Assembly: GCA_013365365.1 (NCBI GenBank)
Contig: JABVXU010000022.1
Span: forward strand, 1 to 64,000
Length of the DNA stretch: 64,000 nt
Source: Cruorifilaria tuberocauda
Lineage: Eukaryota; Nematoda; Chromadorea; Rhabditida; Onchocercidae
Reading direction: 5' to 3'
How positions within the stretch are numbered: position 1 is the stretch's first letter; the number at the start of each line of letters is the position of its first letter. A program made the translations under genes and the position numbers. The notes beneath the pieces are model-generated. The model worked only from the letters and a program-made list of their open reading frames with translations, was not told where the DNA came from and searched no databases. Positions 38,704 to 64,000 of the stretch are shown here, in pieces.

Positions 38704-40066
38704 ATCCGAAATCTGAAAATAACTGATAATTTATGGTATAAGATTGAATTTCCCTCACCATTTGAATTTCATTTAAAAACCTGTGCTTGAAGAGTAGATG
38801 ATCAAGCTTTTATTTACCACATAAATGCAAAAATATCACTGAGAAATAGACTTTAACGGTTATTTCAGAAATATTTCTATATGGCAAATTAGCAAATAAC
38901 TGCAAAGTGGCGAAGAAACGAAGGCAAAACTAGTAATGATCCGAAACAAAAAGCATGTACAGTATTCTCTAATTTTTTTACTTTTTGATCTCATTTGAAA
39001 CTTACCTTCCCTTCCTAGTTTAATAGTTTTCTTATTCATATGATTTCGATATGACACGGATGCGATAGGAAGTACTGAAACAATTTGAAAACATGATGTG
39101 ATTCAAAAAAACATCCTGTGTTCATTCTAGAAATATTCCAAAAATTGTAATAAAATCCCTATCTAAAGTTTCCAAATTTGTTGTGAGAAATTAAGAGCGA
39201 TGAAATGGTTGCTTCTTGTGAATGAAAAATAAACTATTTTTATGATGGAAAATACTATGAATCCTTAGATACCTCGTTATTTATGTCGAAGAAAATTTAT
39301 GAAAGATTACAGATTGAGACATTTGCACTTTTCAGTTCTAATTATTAGCAGAAATTCTAGTTTTTGAAATAAGTTAAAATAAAAAAGTGGTAGAATGCAG
39401 CAAACACGGTGTATTCTACTGCATAAAAAATGATAAAATCAACACATTTCAACTCCTTATCGTCATTTACTAGGTAACATTTAAGTATTACAGAATAAAA
39501 GTTATAAGACTAGACCTTCAAATTGACTTTGAAATGTACCAAATGCAGTATCAAATGAATGTAAAAGATTGGTAGATATTAAAATTCAGTATAGGAGGAA
39601 TGGAAGGAAATCGATATTTCACGTCATTTTTACTTCAACAATCTATTGATTTCACAACTACAATACAGCACAGACAGAACGAAACGAGAATTAAAACAAC
39701 AGCCTGATTCTATATCCGAAAATATACACCAATATGGTTGAAAATTCCCGCCAGTCATACCTCCCAATTATATTGCCGCCCGTGAAACCTCAACGTATTT
39801 CCGTTTCAGAAGAGCGGTAGTTTGAAATACAGTGATTTGTGTGACTTTGAATGACTGCTGAAATGACGAGGTTGTGATAAGCTAGTAGTGTTCGCTTCTA
39901 GCAAGCAGCCGTTTGAATTGCCTAGTAAGGACTTCAGTGTAAGGATTTTACCCTGTCTGACACAGTTAGAAATCACGCTTGATAAGATCGATATTCGTGA
40001 ACCTATCAAATAATGATTTACTATGCTTGATGCTATTGACACTATTTCCTTTTTAATGAAAACCAG
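38704..40066. promoter_or_regulatory. Divergent intergenic region between ROD and pecanex
   Basis: The two start codons are 1.36 kb apart and point away from each other, so the promoters of both genes must lie here or be shared. A TTTTCAG acceptor at 38713-38719 (minus strand) ends 9 nt upstream of the ROD ATG and fits a spliced-leader site. No TATA box or other element stands out by eye. The open frames at 38860-39057 and 39806-40105 (-) are not supported; the second is antisense to the first pecanex exon. Confidence 0.45.
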
Positions 40067-54010
<13,944 letters not shown>

Positions 54011-54674
54011 TATTCGCGTTGGAAGAATGTATAATTTCGATTTGGCTCCCGAGCTAGATATTATAAAACTCTTGTAGAATTTATGAAGCGGTCAAGTAGA
54101 GAACCTTGATTATTTGTTTCATAACAGTAGCATTTAAACAATCAAGGGGCATTGTTTTGACACAATTGCTTTTAAGGTAAAAATTTATTCCTCGGTATCA
54201 CTATTAAGTTTCTGACCTTCTTGAAATTTTTTTACAACACTTCCTATTTATAAATATTTAATTTATTCATTATAGGCTTACATTCTATTTTTTTCTCCGC
54301 TAACAAGATAGCGCTTTCGCTTTTTCATTTTCGAAAACACAATCATGAGCAAAGAGCATTTTAACCATAAATAATGTAAGCGTAAGATAGATTATAAGGC
54401 GATTTGTTAATAAAAACCAGCTTTCTGTTCAGAAATCTTTTCTTGAAAATCCTTGGAAATGATTTCCGTCCTGCGAAATACAGAGAGAGGATAAACTGGT
54501 ACCATTCAGAAAGAAAAACGACAAAAGTCAAATAGAACATATTCCCTACTGAAAATTTTTTCTGATTATTTGATGTCATTTTTCCTTATAATGCTGTGAG
54601 AAAATAAGCGCTGTCAGAATGAAAGCAATAATTTTACTACACTTCAAGATATTGCATCTAATTATAATGGAATA
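54011..54674. other. Convergent intergenic region, pecanex and FCHO
   Basis: This short spacer lies between the pecanex stop and the FCHO stop. It must contain both 3' ends. The 72-codon minus-strand frame at 54361-54579 has no splice partner and is probably chance. Confidence 0.5.
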
Positions 54675-57600
54675 TTAACTGCAGATTTCCGCATCACAAA
54701 AATATTTGCCCGAGAAAACATTTCGTCGTACCATAGATAAATGATATAAATCGTTGCTTGTAATAGTTATATCCGCACCAGATATTGTTACATTTGATGT
54801 CTGCAAATGAAGCTGTGTACTTAAACTAAATTATCAAAAATGTCAATCAATAGTTTTTTGATAGTACAGTGGATAGAATTAAGGAGAGAGGGAAAGAGAA
54901 TAACTGCCTTTTAAAATGAATGATGAAAAATCAAAGTATTATCTACCTCACAATAGTAGCAGCGAAGGCATGCAGCCTTTAATAATGAATAGTGCAAATT
55001 TTAGACTCAAATTTATGATACGAAAATACTTTGTTAGCTAAAATTTTTACCTATTGCTGTTATAATTGCTAAAACTTTGAAATAATATTCAAAGAAATGG
55101 ACTACATTAAGAGAATAAGAATTAGCAAGGAGAACAAAGTAAGGAAGTTAGAAGTCATGAGATTCCAAAAGAAAAAGATTTAATACTTGGAATTGGACAA
55201 AGGTCTGCGAGGCAGTTGCAGGACCACCGGAAATCAAAAGCCTTGCTTTTAATGAACCACTACATTTACCATTTCGAGAAAGTTCAGACAGTTTCCAAGA
55301 CAATGTACTGTTCGAAGGCGACCTAAAATATTCATTTTATTGTTCACCTTTCCCGGAGATTTTACACTAAAGGGAACTCAAATTTAGAGATCATAAAGTC
55401 ATTTCAAACTGTGATTCCAATAAATACTGTGAAAGCACTTCAATACTTTTGTTTTTAATCGTCAAATATAAATATATAATCAAAATTCATATCGAAATTC
55501 CAGTGTTTGTTATTCTCTCGGTACTTACCATTCAGCATTAGGATCTGCAATAACGCTAACCACAGAACCTTCCACCTTTGTAGTGAAAACGACATTCACA
55601 AGAGAGCAATCGATATTACTGTTCACATTTAATCGATAATCAATTCTTAAATCAGTATTATGTGCCTCCAATTTCCAATAGACTATTAGAATAAGAGGTG
55701 GAATTGTCGGTTCTTTTACTTCATACGTCAGAACCTGAAATAAATGAAAAATGAGTATTTTATCTTTGAGAGGAGATTTGAAATTTTTCTTATTTTCTAG
55801 AAACTGTTTGAGCAAAAATCAAGAATTTACCTCTGCATTAAAGAACTGAGAATCTGGTTTCTCAACCTTTCGAGCAGATAACCATTCAGCTAGCTGTGTT
55901 TTCTCAAATATGAACGTATATGGGGCAGCAAAAGCATCAATAACTTGCGAAATCAACTAAAAATTATCTTACAAAAACTGAAATTATCTTTATTGCTTCA
56001 AAACCTTAACCTCATTACATTGCTATTTTAAAACTTCGCAGTTTGAAGCTCGTGAACTGAATTTCCTTTTTGCTTTTATAAATACGTGTTAAATTCTTTC
56101 TTATTCAGTCAAATATGAAATTAATAAGTATCTTTATAAGAATGAATCAACCAGCTGTATGAGCAACCATGAAAAATCTTCATGAGTATTAAAATTAAAT
56201 AAAAGACTAGAATTCAATTCAAAATAATTCCCCTAGAGACGTTACCTGATTGTTCGGCGAAACAGTTTTGATTTTGTCAGCATTTCTCAACGTTACAATA
56301 AGTGGATCAATATCAGAGGTGAGGTCAGTTAAAGTAGGAACTACAGTTGCTGGGAAGGAAACAAGTACAGAACCGAAAACTCGGACTGTTGTCCTGCAAA
56401 ATTCATTACATTTTCGGAAAATTGAAAACTGTTTTGTGGACAGCTGTTTCGAAATATCGTAAATAACTTACTTATTCCAGTCCCTTCATTTACTGAGTTT
56501 TTTCACTTACTTTGCGAGATCTGTTCCCTTGAACCAAGCATATATATACTCGTTGATTGCCATTGCAACCGGAATACGATTTTCTATTATTGTTGCTGAA
56601 GCGTTCAACGAATTCGATGCTGACCCTGTGAGAGGTGTTTCAACAGTCGTGGAGTAGTCCAAGTACAGAGCTGATTCACTTCGATGAAAAGACTGTTCAT
56701 TTTCCATCGAATCCTTAAAATATCAAAAAATTAAAGTCAGGTAATATTTAAAAGTATAAAATTTTAAAGTTAAAAGTATGATGAAAATCTTTATCTACAA
56801 TAAGAAGCGTATATTAGTTGAAAGAAAAAAGCTAATCTTAAAAGAGATTTTTTGTGATAGATTGCCGCAACAAAGTTTTTACCAGTTGAGTAGAATGGTG
56901 AACTGATGAATTGTCACACGTCTGCAATGTCAAGCTAGATGCTCCAGGTGTTGGTGTTGGAGTACTGCTATACGGCCGAGCTCGAACTATATTTGAACCA
57001 CATATCGAAGAGGAAAATGGCGACGATAAATTATAACAATCTAAAACGAACAAAGTAATTCCGGTTGTTATTAGGCTTATTATTTTAGAAAAATCCTTCA
57101 GTTAAAGTAAAAAATTCCTCGACCGAGCGTAAAACAGTAATCAGAATAATAAATAGAATCAGAATTACCCCGAATATGATCATCACCAGTAAGTGCAGCG
57201 CGAAGAGGTCGAACGACCCCTTCCGTTTCTGTGTTGAAAGGTGCTGAACGACGTGTAGATGACCATGGATCCTAAATAAAGGAGACGAATATATGTAAGC
57301 CTTACGATATGCTTAGAATATGAAGAATAAACTTGCACAGTCGAAAGTACTGCTTCTGCTAAATGTTGTAGAATGTAATACGATATTCCCGATCGCATCC
57401 CGAAGCTCATCAACCGATGCGGTAATGTTGGCTTTAGATTCGTTTAGAGGTTTAATGCTTATGTGACGCAATTTGTTCGCTTTCCGTAGATCTTCATCAT
57501 CATCTGAAAACATATAATACAGAGAAAAACTTGAGCTATTTGTTCAAGTCTAGAAATAGAATAACAAACAATCTACCTGAAGATTCAGTGTAGCTACTCC

Positions 57601-60600
57601 AATGTGACCGACTGAAAGTATTACCAGCGCTTTCATCATCATTATCTCCTGCTGTTGGTACAGTAGGATGGGATGATGGTACAGTTACAGTAGCATCCAA
57701 TATGTTAAGAGAACCATTTGTTCCAATAAACTAAAAATATCAAAACTATAGTACAGCAGCTTAATTCTCTAAATAATGCTAAAAAGCATTGTCAATGTTC
57801 ACCAGAAATTTGTTGAATTCAAAACTCGAATAAAAACAAACTATTCAAAACTAACAGGTTTTTCTTCACTCCTGGTACTACTTGCAGTGCTTTTCGAATC
57901 TTCGTTGCTGGAAAAGTTGTTCAACATTAAAATAAGATCAAGGCTTAATAAAAACAAATATTGCATTATTTTAATGTCATTAGATTACACAATGTTACTT
58001 GATGCTAGCAGTTCATGCATACCAGACAAAGTCAAACATGATGTCTACAGAAGGGATATTAGTCGTGATAACATTTTATGAAACGAATCGTGAATATGTA
58101 GTATAGTATTTTCATAAATGAAACATACGTTGGGCCGTCTACGTTCGATGCAGTGATGTCGGCATTTGATTTCTTATGCTTGCTTCGATATTTCTTTAGG
58201 AAACCTAAACGGGAACATATCGAAAAATCTCTAATCTTAACTCCAGCAGAAAGATTTGAAACGAAACAGAAACGAACCTAAAGACTCTGACTGGCTGTGA
58301 CTAAATTCTTGATGTGAAGGTTCCGTTGCTGGCAAACTGCTTTGCGATGCGTACTTCTTCCTTTTCCCAGGCAACCATAACGACAATTTCTGTCGGCCTA
58401 ATGATGCTGAGAACGGTAAAGACCCAGGGCCAATATTAGCGGCAGTTGACGAACTGCTATCACTTGTTACTGGAGAAGGCTGCAGAAACAATCAACTAAT
58501 CTCATTTTTCTATACATATCACTTTTACATTTAACTATAAAGAAATCGTTTAATTTTTACAGTGTATAGAAGAAAAATAAAGAGGCAGACAATTCTTCAT
58601 ATTTAATTTTTGAAACAAAAGGAGAACTAAGCACCTGAACTTTCAAAGTATTAGTTTCATTATTCCAGGAATCAAATGTATTGGTATCAAGTGACATCAA
58701 ATTGAGTGTCGGGGGTTGACCGTCTATCTGAGCTGATCTTTGTAGAGATGTTAAATTAGAACCTGGAGCCAATACAAGGGGCGCATTAATATCTTTAGCA
58801 ATCTCAATTTCTTCAAAAACGGCAAATTCTGCAAAAAGAAAAAATGAGTGCGTTTTTTTATTTAGTGACGAATTAAACCCATTAATCAAGGAAATGAACA
58901 ATAAACAATATAAAAATATCGTCTGTTGGAATAAAAAAATTCAAAAGTCATCAACGACAATTAAAAATTTTGCAATTTCTATGATGATGTAAATTCATAA
59001 ACCTGGTCGATCTTTGCCTGTTCCTTTTGTCTCAACAAATTTAATTAGCATCCCGTCAATATCCAAATTATCAACCGAATCACGATACAGAGCACATACC
59101 TTCAAAAACAGAAAAGGGAAAGTCGCCAATAATAAACAAAGTGCTAATAGTAGCGAAGTTAATCAGCAACGAAAACCGTTTCATTTATAGTAAAAAATTC
59201 TAACCTGTGATGTAGCAGATGCAGATTCATCCAATGCACGTGCAAATACTGCCATAAACGCTTTCATCTGCACCAAAAAAGCTTGATCGTGTGCTTGAAA
59301 CAGTCGCGTAGCTTTAATCATTTTCTCTTCAAAATCAGCTCGTACGCGTCCATATTTATCTACATAACCCTTGTATTCATCATGTGATTTGTTTAACTTA
59401 TTTTCGGCCTGCAAAATTTAAAGATTTAAAAGACAGGTTCACAGAAGTTGATGTAGAAGTTACTACAGAAAATTATTAAGAACTAAAACTATTTCAAAAG
59501 GCGCAACAAACCGCTGAACTAACCTTCGAAATGTCTTTCGGTGCAGCATTTTCTTTTTTTAAACGCTCCAGTTCATTTACCCGTTGTGCATATGTCTCTT
59601 TAGACTGAATTGACAAAGTGTGTCAGTAATTGAAATATAGTGTAATTCAGTTGATTAATATAAAATCGAATTTTTGCGTCGTATTCCTAAGTAACTGTTA
59701 GTGTTGAGGATAAAACTTGAATTAGATGAAAGATCAATTGTTAGTAACTTTAATTACCTTTTGTAGACAAGTAGTAGTGGTTTGCATTAAATTTACTGCG
59801 TCTACAACATCTTGCTCTTTCATTTTTTTTCTGGATCGCACGAAATCATCGTGGTATTTAAAAACCTGGAATAAATCGAAATATTTGCTGCTGAATGAAT
59901 AATTGCTGTGCAATTAATGCATGTATCAAAGATTGAAATTTTTAAATAGTTACTTCAAAGTTTATAGTAATTACTAACATCTTTCAGTAGATGCTGTAAG
60001 GTAATATAGAAGGATGCTTGTATTTCTGTTAAAAGTTCCATCGTATTTTTCGTTATAAGCCATGCATTTGAAAACATTGAACTTGGTGCAACCAGCCCAT
60101 TTGTCTATAATTCGCTAAATTTCCTGCTGTGCTTTCTGAATAGCTTTTTCAAAAATCTTATGCCTTTCCTATTAAAAAAATCATTAAATTCGTCTAAAAT
60201 TTTATACTTCTTTGATTGGTGCAATGCATCATATATACTCCAGCACTATTGACTTCAAAAGGAGCAAAATTAAATATGTGGGAAAAAAATTTTGGTGCTA
60301 ATCGTTAAGCTTAGTTCAAACTTATATATTAAATTACAAAAAAAGAGGAACAACATTACCTTAGCAATACATTTATTCAAAAATTTATTCCATTCCTCTT
60401 CATATGTTGCTCTTTCCTTTACAAACTGCGCTAACTCTTGCACAGATTCTTCTTCGTGCTTCAGATTCTCATATAATACATGATATCCGTGGTGTTTCTG
60501 ACCCTGGAAAAGAGTTTTAGCAAAAGCTTTAAAAATGTTGAGTAAAGTTTTCATTTAAGCAAATCTTACACAAATCCTTAAAATTCTAAAGAGATTTGCA

Positions 60601-60816
60601 ACTCATTCACCGAAATTCCGCATTGATGCCACTAATGTCATTGTCTCCGTTATGCTTTTACTTATAAAAGTTTTACTATTAAAATGAATCCTTTCTAAAG
60701 CGTATTTATAGAACCGGTTTTCAGCACTAACCTTTTATTCGACAAAAATAGAAAGTTAAAAGATATTAAAGCCTCACCCAGAAATGATTAGTATAATCAA
60801 CTGCTGTTGCAACCAT
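54675..60816 (-). CDS. fcho-1: FCHO, F-BAR and mu-homology endocytic nucleator
   Basis: Twenty-one exons, 949 aa, close to worm FCHO-1 length. FCHO proteins bind curved plasma membrane, recruit AP2, EPS15 and intersectin, and start clathrin-coated pits. The N-terminus (DYTNHFWGQKHHGYHVLYEN, then ELAQFVKERATYEEEW) begins an F-BAR domain of about 266 residues ending KFVETKGTGKDRP. Residues about 267-680 are a Ser/Thr-rich linker containing ISIKPLN and SVDELRDAIGNIVL, the AP2-activating type region. Residues about 681-949 are the mu-homology domain (INEYIYAWFKGTD, then YWKLEAHNTDLRIDY), ending VRRNVFSGKYFCD. Exons: 60778-60816, 60360-60503, 59979-60104, 59758-59865, 59524-59604, 59205-59408, 59003-59099, 58635-58828, 58278-58479, 58129-58204, 57856-57907, 57577-57730, 57337-57503, 57169-57271, 56883-57040, 56511-56713, 56246-56393, 55831-55956, 55529-55734, 55187-55322, 54675-54800. 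Intron 13 is GC-AG. The start of exon 3 is doubtful (see findings). Confidence 0.95.
57272..57336 (-). other. GC-AG intron 13 of FCHO
   Basis: This 65-nt intron begins GCAAGT, the textbook GC donor, and ends TTTATTTAG. All three nearby GT dinucleotides in exon 13 are in phase 1, whereas exon 14 must start in phase 0 (DPWSSTRRS). Only the GC donor after TGT joins the two correctly. Confidence 0.65.
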
Positions 60817-61381
60817 ATTTATACCAATTATTCAACAAAATAGCATTGAAAGAAACTGAAATACTTTTTCTTATATAAATACTGACCTTCAATATTTGAC
60901 GGAAATTTCGTCTTTTTTGAGCTTGACTGACATCAAATGAGTTTTACTCATTTGTTACATTTGACATATAAAAACAACGTACTATTTCCATACAGACGGC
61001 TTACATGCAGAAATAAGTCAGCAAATACTATAAACAACACATAACTTCTGTTCAAATATGACAACTAATCTATTGCTTGACCTAAATTTTTTCATTCTAC
61101 CGAAGGTTCAAAAAACAAATAATACTGTTCACAGTACAAAATAAATGAAGGCCATCTTAAAAACAACACGAGAGGGAAGAGACAAAAGGAAGCATTATGG
61201 CTTGGTAGAGAATCTACATGTGAACCAATTAATCAAAGATGAGATCAGACAGATTTGGAACGAACGAAGACGTTTTTCCTCTCCTTTTCTTTACCTCTCC
61301 CTCTTTCGCATTCATGTATTGTTACAAATCAAAATATAAAAGTCAAATCCACCTCTACTATCTCTATGATTACGATAATGG

Positions 61382-62194
61382 CTAAACCGGAAATAAATGC
61401 AGAATGAAATGACCAGGGAATTGGATGCTCGGGTTGTCCAGTCCCTTTATCCATCTTTCTTGAGCTTTCTTGAGATATGTAAGAATCATTGAACCCTCAG
61501 AGAAGAAATTAACATGAGCAGCATTTCCCGATTCACTATGGATGATAACGGTCAACAATGTCACAAACTATCGCCTGGGAATAGATGAAAATTTTTGGAC
61601 CGACCGTAAAATTTGCGAAACCAGCCAGGAGATTGAAGGAATGAAGATTGAGTTGAAGGAGTTGTTTCGGATTTGGTAGCTCTCATATATTGGTTTTTAA
61701 AGGCTTTATCAAGTGAAAATAATGTAAAAGATCTGAGATTTTCACTGGTACACATCGACAGCAAGTTTTTGTTTTACCTCTTTTCTTTTCCATATCTCAC
61801 AAAACTGCTAAATTTTATTTTTCTGGAAAAGTTCCTTTTTATGAAATCGATGAAGAATGAATTTATCTTATTAGTAGCTTACAGAATGCACTATAGACCA
61901 ATGCAAAAATCCAACTGACTAAGTAACACTATCTTTACAAAATTTTAAATTTTTAGCAAAATATTACGCACCTTGCAGTTGTTTTTTCCAACCACTAAAT
62001 TTCCAGTAATCATCACCAAATAGTGCTGAAAAACTATTCCAAATAAACTGTTTTATTAATACCCAAGTGAATTCAAAAGTCTTGGAATCTATTCTAATCA
62101 GAAGGAATTGGAAAGAGAACTGAATGGTGCCGGTGGAAAGAGTAAGAATCACTGGAAAAATGTAAAAGCTACCGGATGAAGAGATTGTTTCCAA
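61382..62194 (-). other. Open minus-strand blocks, possible small gene or pseudogene
   Basis: Three minus-strand open blocks lie close together: 61964-62194, 61561-61764 and 61382-61564. Their composition is partly coding-like (FGDDYWKFSGWKKQLQ; SPGWFRKFYGRSKNFHLFPG; LTYLKKAQERWIKGLDNP). I could not join them with phase-matched introns, and two of them sit in different frames only a few bases apart. No family is recognised. They may be a decayed gene, a real gene whose splicing I misread, or chance. Confidence 0.22.
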
Positions 62195-62566
62195 GTTACA
62201 ATGAATTCAGCTGCTGTCCAACAACATAATATTTAAAATTTATTCAGTTGGTTAATAACAAGCAAAAGTTCAATTCCTAAAGCACTTATCATTCACGGTA
62301 TTTCATGATAAAAATGACAAATTTATTTATCACATTTTTCGATAACCACAGAATTTAACAGCTTATGAACTACCTATCAAGATGATTACTGAGTTTCGAA
62401 ACACCTTCTGTTGTAGAACTCTGAAACATTTTTGTCAATAAATTCAATAACTTCTAAACCAAATTTTCATTTGCTTCTAAGTGTATTATTGTTTGCGATC
62501 AAATATCGATCTATTGTTTTATGAATTTGTTGTCAAATCATTAATACATTTTTTTGCCAGATAATT

Positions 62567-63433
62567 ATGATAAGTATAAAAATCGTCGAAGAAATCAATT
62601 CTCTGAAAAACAAGTTAGCTGAACTGGTGTGTAAACAACAGAGGTTCGGTAATGAATTTTGATGATTTATTTATAAAATCCAGTGGAAAACTTGTCTTCA
62701 GTTATGTTTGCTAATCTAAAAAACTGAGTTTATTAAACATTATATTTAATTCAATTAATGATTTATTAAAAAACAACTTTAACTGTTTAATGAATTGGAA
62801 TGGAATGGTGTTTTGTGAAAAGAAAATTGTTGTTTGCATTAATTAGCAAATGTTTCTTGCCCTATAAGGTAGAAGATGACATAGTATTCTGGCTCGATAT
62901 TCTGTGATCAATCTTTCACTCTTTTACCTTTTGTCTTTTCATTTATCATTGACAGTATGCGTGAAATAATAGGCGGAAAATGATTCATTCTTCAGATTGA
63001 ACAAGCCAATTGATTGATGCGTTATTTTTAGTTTCTGCATTTTTGTGCAAAACATTCTCAATTGCAGATAATTCAGTTGAAATGTCCTTGAAGTTGATGA
63101 AAATTTCAGCATAGAAATAAAACTGTTTTGGCTTTTGGTAAAGATATTAAATCAATTATAAAGATGGAATTACTTTTTAGAGTTTGATCTATGCAACAAT
63201 AAAAAAGATCAAAATATTATGTAAAGTTTTTCATTGCAAATTTATGTAACTAATACGTAACACATCTGTTCTCTTATTGTTTGCTCATCTCTTCCTTCCA
63301 TTCCGACAATTTAAACAACAGTGGATTTCTTAAAAATTTATTTGGTAAATTAAATCAACAATTCAGTGGGAAACGAAGAATGACTGTGGAAGAACGAGAA
63401 TTCTTAGATACTGCAAATATCAACTTTTATTAA
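62567..63433 (+). CDS. Small uncharacterised gene, 62 aa, two exons
   Basis: Exons 62567-62643 and 63322-63433, joined in phase 2, give a 62-residue protein ending at TAA 63431-63433. A strong acceptor (TTTTTTTGCCAG) just before the first ATG fits either a spliced-leader site or an upstream coding exon (the frame is open through it). The first exon gives a short helix (VEEINSLKNKLAEL). The second gives GFLKNLFGKLNQQF, then GKRRMTVEEREFLDTANINFY, a basic cluster followed by an acidic stretch. The sharp C-terminus reads like a conserved motif, but I cannot name the family. There is no signal peptide or membrane segment. AATAAA lies at 63657-63662, 224 nt after the stop. It is transcribed away from FCHO, about 1.75 kb from its start. 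Confidence 0.6.
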
Positions 63434-64000
63434 CAATCGTAAGATGGGAGAGCTGTCGGTGACTTTAATAGGAAATTCGCATCTGTGACAACTGCATGGC
63501 ACTTTGTGCGGTTGACCGTCTTGATTTCTTATGATTATTGAAGTGCAATCAGTTAATACGTTTTGTATCACTTCCGCTATTTTTCTCTCTCAAGTAATCA
63601 ATATCTTTTATATATTTCCATTTCCGATTTTCAATTTTATTTTCTTAAAATTGGGAAATAAAGCAAAAAACGTTTTACTGTGTAAAGTTGTATATTCGTT
63701 TTGCTGAGTGTATATTAATCACCTTTAAAGTATAACAACTTAGAAGCTTAAGTTTGCAGCTACAAACTCTAACAAGTTATAACAATTCTTCATTCTTCAT
63801 CCGTTGGAAGTGAATTAATAACACTGAATCACTAAATGTTAAAGATAGGTATCGTTGGAAATGTTTTTCTGGAATATATTTTTAAAAATTGATAACTTGA
63901 TTGCAAAATAGTTCAATATCTGCCTATGAAATCTCTATATTTATGATTTCTGCAATTTTATAAGGATGAATAAGTATTTGGTATTTCAAGAAGTTCGATC
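63434..64000. other. 3' region of the small gene and flank
   Basis: Apart from the AATAAA at 63657-63662, nothing recognisable was seen. Confidence 0.5.

Overview
This window looks like nuclear DNA of a nematode, most likely a filarial (spirurid) worm. The DNA is AT-rich. Protein-coding genes are split into many small exons by short introns ending in TTTCAG-like acceptors. The recognisable proteins are animal cell-biology proteins. A decayed piece of a T/G-rich mitochondrial ND4 gene that reads only with the invertebrate mitochondrial code is also present. The species cannot be named from this sequence. I saw no Wolbachia-like genes, rRNA, tRNA or CRISPR array.

Layout. 1-5.6 kb: an unrecognised terminal exon (-), the E2-like autophagy enzyme ATG10 (-), a foldback element, and a small 82-residue gene (-). 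5.6-9.5 kb: mostly empty, with the ND4 fragment (about 6738-7030) and a near-perfect hairpin (8836-8913). 9.5-13.3 kb: a four-pass TMEM47/VAB-9-like claudin-family protein (+). 14.9-17.1 kb: an alpha-1,3-fucosyltransferase of family GT10 (-). 17.5-20.9 kb: GPATCH3 (-). 23.6-38.7 kb: the kinetochore protein ROD/KNTC1 (-), about 50 exons. 40.1-54.0 kb: pecanex (+), about 37 exons, divergent from ROD. 54.7-60.8 kb: FCHO, the F-BAR/mu-homology endocytic nucleator (-), convergent with pecanex. 61.4-62.2 kb: open minus-strand blocks of unclear status. 62.6-63.4 kb: a small two-exon gene (+).

The exon models were built by hand. I chained splice donors and acceptors so that the reading phase is kept, and checked them against remembered family motifs. 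Every complete model sums to a whole number of codons ending in a stop: ATG10 164 aa, TMEM47-like 205, fucosyltransferase 395, GPATCH3 446, ROD 2259, pecanex 2074, FCHO 949. Individual splice sites may still be wrong by a few residues. The genes do not form one pathway; they are housekeeping and cell-surface functions (autophagy, junctions, Golgi glycosylation, RNA biology, spindle checkpoint, Notch-related membrane biology, clathrin endocytosis).

The most unusual observations concern splicing. GPATCH3 seems to need a 20-nt intron. FCHO and pecanex each seem to need a GC-AG intron, and the pecanex one is an 84-nt, stop-free multiple of three that could be retained in frame. Many acceptors lack a pyrimidine at position -3. 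No clearly new multi-gene system is visible. Two small genes of unknown function are the best candidates for undescribed biology.
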